From contig NBIV01000111.1 in assembly GCA_003194525.1 (NCBI GenBank), positions 124,001-188,000 of the forward strand: a stretch of DNA of 64,000 nt, given 5' to 3'. The notes beneath the pieces were generated by a model. It did no database searches, was not told the DNA's origin, and worked only from the letters and a program-made list of their open reading frames with translations. Made by a program: the position numbers and the translations under genes. This document shows, one piece after another, positions 11,831 through 23,098 of this stretch; within the stretch, counting starts at the first letter, position 1, and every line of letters starts with the position of its first letter. The DNA comes from Gracilariopsis chorda. Lineage: Eukaryota; Rhodophyta; Florideophyceae; Gracilariales; Gracilariaceae.

Positions 11831-12228
11831 GTAGAGCAGCGGGTAATGCGAAGGGTGCAGGTACATGATTTTCCTATGGGGTCTGTGTTCTCTAGACAGA
11901 CGTGCGACATCTAAAACTTCTTACGTAATGTTTGGTTTATATTGGAGCTATTGGCTAGTCTGTTGCCGAACCATTTGGGAAAGTGACCACAAGAAACTGT
12001 GGCTCAGCCCTTCGGGCTCACCTGACTCCCCCGCTAGCAAGCTTACAGGTTGGTTAGATATGATCCCTGGCACTGGTGGTATACTGTGCTTGGCTGGAAC
12101 CAGTTGGATAGATGTTGGTAACCCTTAAGCACCGCTGTGAGTGAGCACGCACGGAGCTGGCCATCCACGTGTGCGGACCTCGCTAGGTATTTATACATAT
12201 GCTCAGATAGTTATTGTATTGTACTTCA
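11831..12228 (-). repeat. LTR of decayed chromovirus D (3' LTR in minus sense)
   Basis: Begins TGTAGAGCAGCGGG and ends near ATTGTATTGTACTTCA on the plus strand, resembling the A and B LTR ends (TGTAGTGCAAT...ATTGCACTTCA). A second, inverted copy lies at about 20622-20925. Shared landmarks are GGTAATGCGAAGG-TG, CATATGCT-AG-TAGTTATTG and the terminal ACTTCA. It adjoins the 3' side of the minus-sense pol remnant at 12590-14690. Boundaries are set by comparison and may be off by some bases. Confidence 0.5.
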
Positions 12229-12589
12229 AAGTGGTAGATTGAGAAAAGTTGAGCTCTGCTCACCGCTCCCACAGTAAAACGCAACTGAGTCGTGTCTTCT
12301 TCCCAAAGACCCGGCTATAGTCGTAACCATCTGCGTAGGTTTACAACTACCCGCAGAGGGTAACCACGTTAGAGTCTGGTGCGTCTATCACTCAGGGTCA
12401 ACTACGAATCATGTTATGGTTTGTCGCCTTTATGTCTGGGTCCAGCGTTGTCCTGAGATTCAGATCAGTTTCCACTCTCATATAGGGTATTGTATTGGCT
12501 ATTATTATTGTCTCCACTCCGCCTATGGACCTGTTCTCGCTTTTCACCCAATTTTTGGCGTCGCTCTGTGTTGTGTGTCCCAATCATAC
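12229..12589 (-). other. 3' untranslated segment of element D
   Basis: Non-coding segment between the D LTR and the end of the chromodomain frame. It aligns, inverted, with about 20236-20621: both share GAGCTC-GCTCA-CGC, CAACTGAGTCGTGT, AACCATCTGCGTAGGTTTACAACT and GCAGAGGGTAACCACGTT. Unlike elements A and B, D has no room here for an antisense gene. Confidence 0.5.
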
Positions 12590-14690
12590 TCACCGCTCCA
12601 CGGTGTGGCCGTCAGGTCCGACAAACCACACAGTGTGGAGTTCCCGGGAGGTTACTTCTCTTCTTTGCATCTTCCACGCAGCAGGCAATCCCAATTGGGC
12701 ATTAGCCAGCGTAAATGGGAGAGGTATGCCCGTGGGATGATGATATTTCACTACAGTAGAGCATGGGAGATGCTCAATTGGCTCCATTGTATCCCAGTTT
12801 GGGTCATATTTTTACCAACGTGTCCGATACTTTGACACTCTGTGATCATCGTAAACTTGCCTGGTGATTAGGTCTAAAACCTACTGCTTTACGAACAGTT
12901 GCCGTCTTTGCAGAGTTAATATCACGCCGGGGGCGTCTGCATTTCCTCTGTGGGGCCATACCTCCCTCAGAAAGGTATTCAGTACGTGCTGCGGTTCCGC
13001 AGTAATTCCACCATGGGAGCTTCAATTTCCGATACACGGTATTCCGGTCGCACTGCGGATTAGCGCGGGGTTTAGCGCTTCAGCGTCTTGAAGTGAGGCG
13101 AGCTTCCACGATGAGTGTGTTGCGTTGCCATAGTTATAAAGGTATTTCCACTCTATAGCGGACGGCGTGCTGCAATTCGCTGACTTCCTTCTCTAACTGC
13201 CTCCTGCGGCAAATCATGTAATGTGTGTGCCTTGCCATGGTGCCTGCCGCTCAATTCCTGCCCAGCTATCCCCGAAGGCTCCGTAATCTCCGTTAGATCA
13301 GTGCCAACAGAAAATGTTTTGACCGCTGCCACCCGCGCGCATATGTGCACAACGTCCTGTGACATTCCCCTCTAAAGTAGTGGTATTCGACACTTCGGAG
13401 GGAGTGGACTCACCCGGAACATCCGGCGACCACATTGTGTAAACTTCAGGGTCTACCAAGATGCCCGGCGTGCATCCGCGATTTATCGAAGAAACAGCGA
13501 GTGACACCGTTTTCGGGGCATCCGGGTTCCCCTTTCGAACGGCTTTTGTGGCATGGGTGCGCCTTGGCGGGTGGAATGCGCCGGTCTCTGGTTCAGCTAA
13601 GATCTACTATTTGACTACGCCTGCGATTTGCGGTGGTCGTGGCAACTGTTCTGCCAGGTGTCCAGAGGATTGGAGACTCTCTGGCGAGCCAGAAGTACCC
13701 GTGTTGGTGATTGTTTCCCGTGTTTGAAGGTCTGCCTCAGTTCGCGACGAATGCAAAACTTCCGCGACAAAATGGGTCCCCTCTCCCTCCTCAGACAGAG
13801 CTTCGGGGCGTGGAACAACCGTGCTGCGGTTATATATCTCTGCAAGTGGCCTTGCGGAGGTTAACGAAGAAGTTTGGGTAGGAAGGTTAGGGGTTTCCGA
13901 CAGATTGGGATGATCCCATAAGATCGGAAGGACCAAAAGGCCTCAGTTAAGGTGCAGCGCGACACAAGGGCGTCAACTGTCTCCTGCACCTGACGTATCC
14001 GAAGCCGTTCCAATGGGAACTGATGCTGATGCTACTGCCGAAGCGGGAGGAGGGGCGATCAGGACGCGATCTCGCGGGACATGGTCATGAGTATCGCCCA
14101 TCTCCAAGACAACAGTGTCGGAGTTCGAAGAAATAAACGTAAAAGACTATCTGCCACAGCTAAGAGCTTATGGCGTCTCTCCCGTTCCGGTTAATAAAAC
14201 TCGTTGCAGACAAATACGAAGTCCTCGGAGTTAAGCTGCGCCGCAGTGTTACCGCGCAAGCGGGTACCGAAACTGTCCTTGTACTTGGCCTGAGCGCGTC
14301 ACTAACTTGGCCAGTCAGCTTTTCCAGCACATGCTGTACTCACCCACTGATGGGAAAGAGTTGGCCGTGCTTCGGGATTCCAGCACCACCGGCGTGGGTG
14401 TCCGAGATGGAACCAGTTCAAACGCAGTGAGTTCGGTTGTCTGGTGTACTTGCATTTTGTATGCGATCGTTACTGCATCAATGTAGACATCCAATGTAGT
14501 CAGATGATCGGATACGTAGGACTACAGAGCGGCAAGTAGCGTGAGATTAAACCGGTCTACCTTCCCATTAGTTTGGGGATCATAGGTGGTTGTAAACAAA
14601 TTCTTCACGTCCAGAATACGGCATACATCCTGGAAGAATCCCACAACGAATCATTTCAAGTTCTGGGATATACCTCCACAGTGTTAGATT
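12590..14690 (-). pseudogene. Decayed chromovirus pol (integrase to chromodomain), element D
   Basis: In sense order, an integrase fragment at about 14660-14550 reads DVCRILDVKNLFTTTYDPQ then NGKVDRFN, equivalent to the core around the catalytic Glu in A (CNGQVERFN), with Glu changed to Asp. A low-complexity linker with LTSARPLAEIYNR and EALSEEGEGTHF near 13850-13770 matches the spacer of A. A chromodomain end near 12850-12690 reads KYDPNWDTMEPIEHLP and NAQLG, matching A's DEPIEHLPRSKVV and HAQVG. Stops and frameshifts occur throughout. Protease, RT and gag are missing, so the element is truncated on its 5' side at about 14690. Confidence 0.65.
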
Positions 14691-15531
14691 TAGTTACTGT
14701 TTTACTTTTGTTTGATTAGAGTTGGCTCCAGCATCATTTAAAACGTGTCTACTTTTCCCAATTTTATTCTACTCAATCTACTGAAGAGATCGGTTACCTA
14801 TTTGACATGTGTACCTTGCCTCAAAGGCGAGTTGACATCTTCTGTGACATACTAACAATATGACACGACCACATGCTTATGTCAAAAAAGCCCGGAACGA
14901 CCACGCGGACAAAGTTGGATCTGAACTACATACAACGATGACAAACACCTCACACTGTGCAGCTATGATCAAACGGTCATAGAGAGTTCCCGAGAGATCT
15001 GTGCAAAGTCATCATGAGCACCTTCGGGTCATGCCAGATCATCAAGACTCTGTCTGTTGCTGATGGGTCCCAAGTGATAGAACAAGTCATCAGCTAGAAA
15101 AAAGTGCCAAGTCATCAAATGGCTAAATCTGGCATTGAACCCGGTAAACCACCCACATATGCAGGAAAACGAGAAAAACAAGCATAATGCCGTTAAATTC
15201 GGTCGATTTCTCATTGAATAGTGGAACTGATAGAACTAGGCTATACCCTCTGTAGAAAACTCGATGAATGCTTCGAACTTCAACTCGGATCATCACCATC
15301 GGCTTCCAACATTCGCAACAAATGCAACTCTTTATCTAACGTTGGTAACATTCGCGACTAGGTACTGTGCTTACCTGAAACTGGTGACCATCCACCCTTC
15401 GTGAATTTTGCTACACAAAAACCTCCCATGTTTGGATGAGACAAAAACATCCAGATCATACTGATTGTTGATTTCTGACCAATTGTGTGTTTCCAGTGAG
15501 CTAAATACCCTGACCCAGGTCACTGCCACCT
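14691..15531. other. No gene recognised
   Basis: AT-rich interval between the truncated end of D and the ORF at 15532. It may contain the 5' LTR or leader of element E, but I found no matching downstream copy to define one. Confidence 0.35.
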
Positions 15532-16215
15532 TTGCGGTCGGTGTACACCAAAACCGACGTATCATCCGAACCACCGTCACCACCGCCACCGCCACCACCC
15601 GCGGACCTCGCTGACTCTGGAACCCCGGTAGCTGACCGCAACCTTTCCTTCGAACCCCGGACACCGTCATCCGAACCATTCGATACCCTAGTTTCGCTCG
15701 AACCCTGTACACATCAGATTCAAGTACCATCTCCAGAGCTAGTTGACAGAACCCCAGGAGCTCCAGAAATACGTCAACAAGCATTGGTTAGGGACAAACA
15801 TGTAAGATTCCACACGGTCGGGGAACTTATTTGTCAATAGTGCGACTCAGCTAATCAGAACCACCGACGTGTCTTGCCGATCAGTGACGCGAGAAACATT
15901 AACCTTTACCATGCGTCAAAAGATCGCATCCCGGGCCAGAGGAAGCGTACACGTCGACGTTGTCTCTATATACATAGGTTTGACTACTCTAATCTACGCT
16001 TCTACAGCCGCACACAACTCAAAGAACAGTTTCACGGTACCAAAACCAAAAATAAAGTGTTGTCGAAAACGTCACCACTTGGTTGTTATATATGCCGTAT
16101 ACCATCTTACATCAATTGGAAGCATTATAAAGACCAACACAAGAGTAAAAAGCATCGGTCGGCTAAGGAAAAAGAACAACCATGTCAAGAGAGGTACGTG
16201 AACGGCCGCTTTTAG
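15532..16215 (+). pseudogene. Proline-rich ORF with C-terminal C2H2-like finger, upstream of E gag
   Basis: A 102-codon frame (15532-15840) has a polyproline run and repeated Ser-Ser-Glu-Pro segments. A second frame (15874-16215) is strongly basic (RKRTRRR) and ends with CYICRIPSYINWKHYKDQH followed by KSKKH. The spacing C-x2-C then His-x4-His suggests a C2H2 or jaz/matrin-type zinc finger with a longer loop. It precedes gag of element E, and element F also has a zinc-finger ORF before gag (36979-37614), so it may be an accessory leader ORF. The split into two frames suggests decay, or an intron. It could equally be a chance ORF pair. Confidence 0.35.
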
Positions 16216-16440
16216 CCGGTAAACCCAATTTTTTGAAAAAATAAAAATTGGTTGTTCTACCCTTTCAGATACCGTTTCTGGCTGTGTTCTAGCTTCCGAT
16301 GCGCGAGCACTACCAAGCCTTGTCAAGTGAAAAGTAGGCGTACAGTTCTTTTACTCTCTTCCCAATCTCTTGACCCCTGGGAAATTCGACTGAAGGAACT
16401 CTACTCTACCCACTCCGATACGCGTTCACGTTCTTACAGC

Positions 16441-16516
16441 GAAGGGATTCGAACCTGAGACTTCGAAATTTCTATTTACAGCATGGTACCACTTGATCAC
16501 ATCGTACATTCTTTTT
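16441..16516 (-). other. tRNA-like sequence with A and B box resemblance
   Basis: Minus-strand sequence contains TGATCAAGTGG (A-box-like), CTGTAAA (like a Tyr anticodon loop) and GGTTCGAATCC (B box) in the right order and spacing. Possible acceptor pairing TACGATG/CGCTGTA has two wobbles and one mismatch, and the T stem is poor. It is more likely a tRNA-derived SINE or tRNA pseudogene than a working tRNA. Confidence 0.3.
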
Positions 16517-16648
16517 CTGGCAGGTTTCCGAAAATAAATCCATTACAATTACCAAGAATCAAATGTTTGGCTCAATAATTCGACATATTTGGCAAGTTCT
16601 TCCTGTTTCATTTGATTCCAGGCAAGTTCGGGCACTTCAGGCAATTCC

Positions 16649-17490
16649 GTGCCCTCTCCAAAGTGTCATGTAAATCAGATCATCCAAAATCTCGGACGTG
16701 CGCTGGAAGATACACGTCGGAGAATGGAAAGACTCGAAAGAGACGCCGAACAAAAGATTAATCGCTCGAGTCTGCTCTTACCCTCCTTCTTAGCTCTAAA
16801 GGGGATTTTTTGTCTGCTCCAAAGATCAATAAGCTTCCTGTGTTAAATGTAAAGCAGAATATTGATAGGTGGATCACTCACGTCCGAAAGTATCTTGAAG
16901 GAACGTCAAGCGAGAAGGCGCTTTCCGTAGCACCCAGATATATTGCTAGAGCTGCTCAAGCGGGGTACCTAGCTCAAGTGAAGAATGGAACAGACCCTAC
17001 CAAACTCGAAGAACTATTTAATGGTCTTGAGGCTCACTTCAGAATATTGAAAAAATAAAATCTTGCTCGTGATAAACTGAGCAAGTGCAAACAGATGAAA
17101 GACGTCCTGAAAAGATTTCTTCAAGATCATACTGTATATTCTTAATGTCAGTATGGAAGAACAGGTAGACCGATACAAAAGAGGTCTGAAGAGCTTTATA
17201 TGGAAAGAAATTTGTACCAAAGAATACAAATCTGTTACGGACGGCCATAAAGGATGCAGAAAGAGTTGAATCATCGTATAAAAGAAGGGGCTCCAATAGG
17301 TTCGGCAGATCGGCAGGCCTGCACCGGCAGAATAACGGACCCATACCGATAGAAATTGGAAACGTGAAGCTAGAGAAGCTTACAAAGGAAACCAAAGAAC
17401 ACTACCGCGAGCATGGACTTTGTTTCTGTTGCAAAGGACCAGAGCATAGGGCAAATGATCCGCGGTGCCCGAAAAACTTCTCAAGGCACT
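16649..17490 (+). pseudogene. Gag of gypsy element E
   Basis: Frames from 16649 to 17490 give a coiled N-terminus (LEDTRRRMERLERDAEQ). A capsid-like region follows (INKLPVLNVKQNIDRWITHV), then, after frameshifts, EEQVDRYKRGLKSFIWKEI at about 17150-17210. This is the 'DRY-x-x-GL...I' helix common in Ty3/gypsy gag. A zinc knuckle CFCCKGPEHRANDPRC lies at about 17424-17471 (C-x2-C-x4-H-x6-C, two residues longer than the classical CCHC). Gag would package the RNA into cytoplasmic particles. At least two frameshifts and several stops break it. Confidence 0.65.
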
Positions 17491-19650
17491 GACCGACATT
17501 TATTCAGTTCCAATCCAGACCAACGGACCAATAGAAACAATCAAGATTTTCACGACTAATATTAAGGTCGAAGAAAGCACGGAACATCTGAATGCGAGGA
17601 CCGAATTAGATAACAAGAAATACAGACTTTTGACGTCAAATCTCGAGTCACCCTTTGAAAACCCAGCCCCAGAACTATTACTTGTGCAAGTAAACGTAAA
17701 CGGAAAAGTATCTAAAGCGTTGTTTGATAGTGGATCCGAAATCCGGTACCTTTCTAAATCTTTCGCTAAACGTGCGGGAACTCCAACAGTCAAGACAAAC
17801 TACCAGGCAGAAATGGCGAATGGATCCAGTACTGTCCTAGAAGAGATTGACAAAGAAAGTTTCACATTGGAAATGGGACAAATCAAAGAGAAAAGAGGGT
17901 TTGCCATCTGCCCATTGTACGGATATGAGGCAATCCTCTGAAAGAACTGGCTATACCAGTACAAGCCTTACGTCAACCATCGAACAAACTTCATATCATT
18001 CCCTCTGGAAAATGAACAAGTTTTCATTCACGTTACAAGGAAAAGAAAGAACAATATGACAACAATCAACGCTCTCAAGAAGTATATCCAGAAAAAGTTA
18101 CTATTATTTGCCGTTATTGTACGACCACAAAATGAAGCAGAAGAAAAAGAATTACAAGAACCCAACCTAAAGCCTTTTTTAAGTGATTAAAAAGATGTTT
18201 TCCCCGATTAACCCCAAAAGGAGTACCTCCGAAACGAGAAAAAGACTTTAATATCGACCTAATACCAGATTCTACACCACTAATGAAAGTAGTATATCGA
18301 ATGTCGGATAAAGAGCTTACATAACTGCGTAAGCAACCCGACGATCTACTTCAAAAGGGTATCATCCAACCGAGCTGAAGTTCCTGGGGTGCACCCTTAT
18401 TGTTCATGGCGAATATAGATGGGTAGATAAGGCTACGCATAGACTACTGAGGTTTGAACAAACCACCCGTGAAGAAGAGCTATTCCGTACCCGGGATTGA
18501 CGATATATTCTATCAGTTAAGTGGAGCAAGGATACTCTCGAAAATAGATCTCCGTTCAGGTTACCATCAAGTAAGCCTCTCCGATCAGTCAGTTCCTGGA
18601 ACAGCGTTTCGTACAAGGTATGGTCATTGCGAGTTCCTTGTACTTCCTTTTGGTATTACGAATGCGACAGCTTCGTTCATGAGCCTGATGAATAGCGTAT
18701 TACGAGAGTACTTGGATAAGTTCGTCCTAGTATATCTAGATGACATCCTCCTTCATAGTACAAACTAAGAGGAACATCTCAAGCATATCAGATGCGTACT
18801 AGACAAACTGCGCGAGTACAAGCTTTATGGGAAGCTTTCAAGATGGGAGGTCATGAAAAAGAAAGTCGAGTACCAAGGACACATTGTGAGTGCAGAAGGT
18901 ATATCCGTCGAAGCGCAGAAAACTGATGCAATCTTGGATTGGAGCACACCGAAAACCAAAACCGACGTTCAGGCATTTCTCGGGTTAGTAAACTGCTACC
19001 GAAGATTTATCAAGACCTGTTCCGAAATATCAAAAACTTTGACCAAACTATGCCGAAAATGCGAGTTTGAATGGAATAAAGAACAGGTTAAGAGTTTTGA
19101 GTCTCTGAAGAAAGCTATAACGAGAACCACAGTACTCAGACCCTTTGACCCAAAACTAACCATTATCGTTACTATCGACGGTTCTCAGTACGCCATTGGA
19201 GCTGTCATGGAAGAGGTTGAAGATAATGTTAAACGACCTGCAGCATTTCCGTCAAGAACATTGAACGCAGCAGAACAACGTTATGCTGCCAATGGGAGAG
19301 AACTCTTAGGAGTCATAGACACGCTAAGAGTATGGAGAGCGTACCTTAGTGGCCAAAAGTTTACAGTATGTACAGATCACTACCCTTTGAAGTATCTTGA
19401 GTGTTAACCGAACCTATTTAGACAGGTACGATGGCTGGAAAGAATCGTGGAATTTGACTATTCTTTTCAGCAAATCAGGAAGAAATCCAACAATGTCCCA
19501 GATGCGCTTTCAAGGTACCCAAAACATGCTGAAAATCCTGAAGTGGGGAACCTGTCACTACTCCAGGAAGCAGTCTTCAGAAATTTCAAAGTCAATGGCA
19601 TATCCCAGCTTGGTGAAATATCCAAGCCTTCGTAAGGTCGAGGCTATACT
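17465..19650 (+). pseudogene. Pol (protease, RT, RNase H) of gypsy element E
   Basis: The protease region has ALFDSGSE (about 17716-17740; catalytic DSG) and AIL-stop-KNWL where 'ILG-x-x-W/F-L' is expected. RT runs about 18250-18900 with [23 protein letters not shown] and the catalytic YLDD at 18733-18744. RNase H follows with IDGSQYAIG, RTLNAAEQRYA-NGRELL and CTDHYPLKYL (about 19170-19400), then NNVPDALSRYP. After about 19650 the frame decays, and only uncertain coding traces reach 20003, where an LTR-like repeat starts. No integrase core was found. There are several stops and frameshifts. The sequence differs from A, B and D and belongs to another gypsy lineage. Confidence 0.75.
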
Positions 19651-20003
19651 GAGCATGCATTCCAGTCATTCGGGTGGTTCAAATTTGTATCCATCTCCGG
19701 AGCCAAAAAACCAAATCCACAAGACAGCAATGATCGGGAACTTTCCATATCGACGGAGCAAGGCGTCGAAGACTGCGAACTGAGCAGGGTATACTGCAGA
19801 TAGCCGAACGATACTCGGGAGAGGAGATTAACTTCATCAAACTTTCGAACTGCGGAAAAACAAAGAAGAATCGACTAAGGTCGAAGGGAAGCGACTGGGT
19901 AACCACCACGGACGGTTCGGGAAATAGAAACAAATTATTTCCAATACTCAAAATTAATAGAGTACGATTTGATCTTAATTCGTTCTATGTCGAGGGACCA
20001 AAA

Positions 20004-20235
20004 TGTAGAGCAAAACCCTGAAAAGGGTGATTTCCACCGGATGTCCAGATTCCGCCTCCTTGTGAGGTGAACGCAACAAAAACAGCCCTCTCCTCCTACT
20101 CAAAGCGTTGCACGCAGCGTGTAAGACTGGAAATGGTTGCTGAATGTACCTCCAGAGGTTGGAAATGAAAAGATGATAAGACCAAGGGGACTGGTAGAAC
20201 ACTTTGGGAACAAGTTGTAAAACTAGAAAAAAAAG
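20004..20235. repeat. LTR-like fragment, copy 2 (TGTAGAGCAAAA start)
   Basis: Aligns with 6177-6410 from the first base. It cuts element E on its left and gives way on its right to a D-family 3' end (20236-20925). The first ~15 bases resemble A/B LTR ends. Confidence 0.5.
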
Positions 20236-20925
20236 AGCCCCATGGAACGGTGAGTACGCTCGGGACACAGAACCCAGAGCGACGCTAAAGACCGTGCGAA
20301 CAGCGGGAAAAGGTCCGTATGTGTAATGAAGACAATAATAATAACGAATAGAATAGCATATACAGCATCGGAAACTGATCTGAGTCTAGGAACAACGATG
20401 AACCCTAAAACAAAGGTGAAGAATGATAAAGTGTTTTAAAGTTGACCCTGAAAGGTAGACGCACCAGACCCAAACGTGGTTACCCTCTGCAGAAAGTTGT
20501 AAACCTACGCAGATGGTTACAAGTATTCTGCGGCCTTTGGGAAGAAAACACGACTCAGTTGATTTTTTCTATGGGGGCGATGAGCGGAGCTCAACCTGCT
20601 TGAAGTGAGTTCTACCACTGTGAAGTGCAATAACTACCTAAGCATATGTGTACACCTTGCCAGGTCCACACTCGTGGCTTGTCCACCCCGCGCGTTCTTA
20701 CTCAAAGCAGTGCCACCAACATCTTCCGAATCGGTTCCTACCGCAGTATATTCCCAGTGCCAGAGATTATATCTAACCAACCTGTACGGGTCCTGCTAGC
20801 CAATAGCTCCAAAATAAGCCAACCATTAGGTAACAAGGCATAGCCGTCCGTACAGTCCAAAAGCAGTCTCCATACGAGAATCATCTACCTCCAGCCTTCG
20901 GATTACCTATTGCTTCACACATAGA
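20236..20925 (+). repeat. D-family 3' UTR plus LTR fragment, inverted relative to element D
   Basis: Reverse complement aligns with 11831-12600. The untranslated part occupies about 20236-20621 and the LTR begins TGAAGTGCAATAAC at about 20622. The right boundary, near TTCACACA at about 20925, is approximate. It has no associated coding region of its own family. Confidence 0.5.
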
Positions 20926-21075
20926 AGTACAACCATCACCCTTAGAGCACCCTAAATATGATACATATCCCATTTGGAGATAACTATTTCATACGCACCA
21001 CTACTGGTTAGAGAGTAAATAAAATGTTCAAAAAACGTGGCGAGCCGTGATTAGATCTCTGAAATGTAACGGGCA

Positions 21076-21974
21076 TTGAGTACAAGGTCCAGTACAAGGG
21101 GTACTGCTACATGCGTAGAACGCCAACCTCCCATAAATTCATCCCCGCCATCCATCACGATGGAGAGCTCATCCTCTACGTCGTCGTCAGAAATTGAATT
21201 CTACATCGCAGACATGTTTGATGACGACATTGATGTCGTGGGACACCTACAGACCGCAGTTGCTATTGTCTTCAATAATGAAATTGGGCGTAACAGAGAT
21301 AAAGGCCAGTATCGAGGGAGGACAGCTGGATCAAAAGATTTCAAGTCCAGGGATTGTTCGTGGTTCAAAGACTACTTGAGCGATAGACCAGTGTACTCAG
21401 CCATTTAATTCAGCAAGACATTCCGTATACCCCTCATGCTTTATTGGAAACTCCATGAAGAGTTATTGGATGAAGAAAAATCGTTTGAGCAACAAAAAGA
21501 TGCGTCGGGAAGGGCAGAAAACTCCAGTCATCAAAACATATTGTGCTGTTTACGTCATCTGGGAAGTGGGCTTTCATTCGAGCAGATGAATGAAATGTCA
21601 CGCATGAGCCCGGGGAGCCAACGCGTGTACTTTCCAAAGTTCCTGGTTGCTGTAGTTCGACGTTTTGGGCCTTTTTTTCTGAACAGGGAACCGGGATCGG
21701 AGGAGTTGTGGGCAGCTGTCACGGATTATGAGAAGACAGGTTCCCTTGGGTTTCTAGGGTGCATCGACTGTATGCATATGCACTGGAAAAACTGCCCCAA
21801 AGCATTAAAAGGCCAGTATAACAACCCCAAAGGTGGGACGCTAGCAACAGTATCTTGTGAGGCACCTGTTGATAGGAATCTATACTGCTGGCACTGGTTT
21901 TCTGGACGCTGTGGTACGGACAACTACATAACAGTGCTTGACATTAGCCCCCCATCAACGATATGATATCTAGC
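21076..21974 (+). pseudogene. PIF/Harbinger-type transposase, truncated
   Basis: One frame with a single TAA (at 21406) reads from about 21076 to 21966. It includes the N-terminal SDRPVYSAI-stop-FSKTFRIP region, similar to the 'F-x-x-FRM' start of Harbinger transposases. The DDE-fold start reads GFLGCIDCMHMHWKNCPKAL (about 21750-21805), then KGQYNNPKGG, and GTDNYITVLDISP ends the second catalytic Asp region (about 21916-21955). Family transposases read 'G-x-IDC-x-H-W...W-KGQY' and 'G-x-x-ND-x-x-VLD-x-S-P'. The third acidic residue and C-terminus are lost because element A begins at 21975. It would cut and paste DNA with a partner Myb-like protein, which is not seen here. Confidence 0.75.
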
Positions 21975-22877
21975 TGTAGTGCAATACCCGCAAGCGAAAC
22001 AACACACGAAGACGTTCGGAATCTTCCTCTCACGAGGGTAACACAGCGAACGGAGCCTCTCCGGATGAGCACGACGAAGTCGGGTTGTAAAGCCGAGGCT
22101 CACCCTCACGCCAAGCGGGGAGAGTTGAAACGGTAGGATTAGAATCACCACGGATGGGAAAACAGCCCTTCCAAGGAGTACGATTCCACGTAAGTGGGGG
22201 AAGACGTCACGGGATACCGGCACGAGAGACACGCGTCAGCGGTGACGAGCAACCACACAAAGGGGTAGGAACCACGAGAGTGGGGTAAGGGAAATACGGG
22301 GGATGCCCGATTGAGGGCGACAGAGGTGTGGGCCAACAGGACCACGGAAAAAGGTACAAAAGAAACCCTATACAGGGACGAGAACACGGCGGTGGTGAAT
22401 TAAGTGACAAGTGCCCAAGGCGGTGATACTACTAGTGACGCAGGGTGGATAGGTCTACCGTTAGTAACGCGGCTTTACCTCCGAGGAGTGTAGAAGACTC
22501 GCGAAAGCGGAAAAGACTTAGAGCCAAGAACCCTGGTTGGGGAAGTTTACTCAGTGTCAGGGCGAGGTCGCCGAGCCACTATATAGTGTAGTAATCTCCC
22601 TACTGTAGCGTAGATAAATAATAAATAATAAATATAAGTTAACTAAATGTCCACACCGTGGTGCCAACCTCCTCTTGACTATCCGTGTCACACGTGGTCC
22701 ACTCACGCCTTGGGCGGCACACGGCGCATGCACAGGTGTGCACCTGGCGCACAGCGCGGATCCGCTGAGGGCTGAGACACCCGCTAATAGCGGTAGTAAT
22801 CATAAACACGCGAAAGCGGCAAAAACATCAAGTCCACAGGGCATCGCTGAGCCTTCCTCCTTGAGGATTGCACTTCA
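21975..22877 (-). repeat. Element A 3' LTR (left copy)
   Basis: 903 bp, nearly identical to 32765-33667. The plus strand starts TGTAGTGCAATACCCGC and ends TTGCACTTCA. An AT-rich run at 22611-22648 (ATAAATAATAAATA type) is shared with the other LTR and could serve as a TATA region in either direction. Confidence 0.95.
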
Positions 22878-22890
22878 TATCCCCCTCCTG
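22878..22890 (-). promoter_or_regulatory. Polypurine tract of element A
   Basis: Immediately inside the 3' LTR. In sense it reads CAGGAGGGGGATA, the expected purine-rich primer for plus-strand DNA synthesis. Element B has AAGGATGGGGATA at the same place (41469-41481). Confidence 0.75.
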
Positions 22891-23098
22891 AGGTGCGAAT
22901 ACGACATCCACGATGGCAACGGAAGCACTGGGCAAGGTCCTTAAATGTAAGTCCGGTTCGCCGGTTCTCCATCCCACTCTGGGTAACGACCACCTAGCTG
23001 CGAACAGCGAATCTGCGACCAACTCTTCCGAGGTTCTTCCAACAGCACACAAGCTTTCGCGGCCTTCTTCTCGGATTACTCGGCTTCCTTCATCTACG

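Noticed and set aside
22145-22410. Short ORFs inside the A LTR (also 32935-33200)
   Set aside because: Present in both LTRs only because the LTRs are copies; no codon bias or motif.
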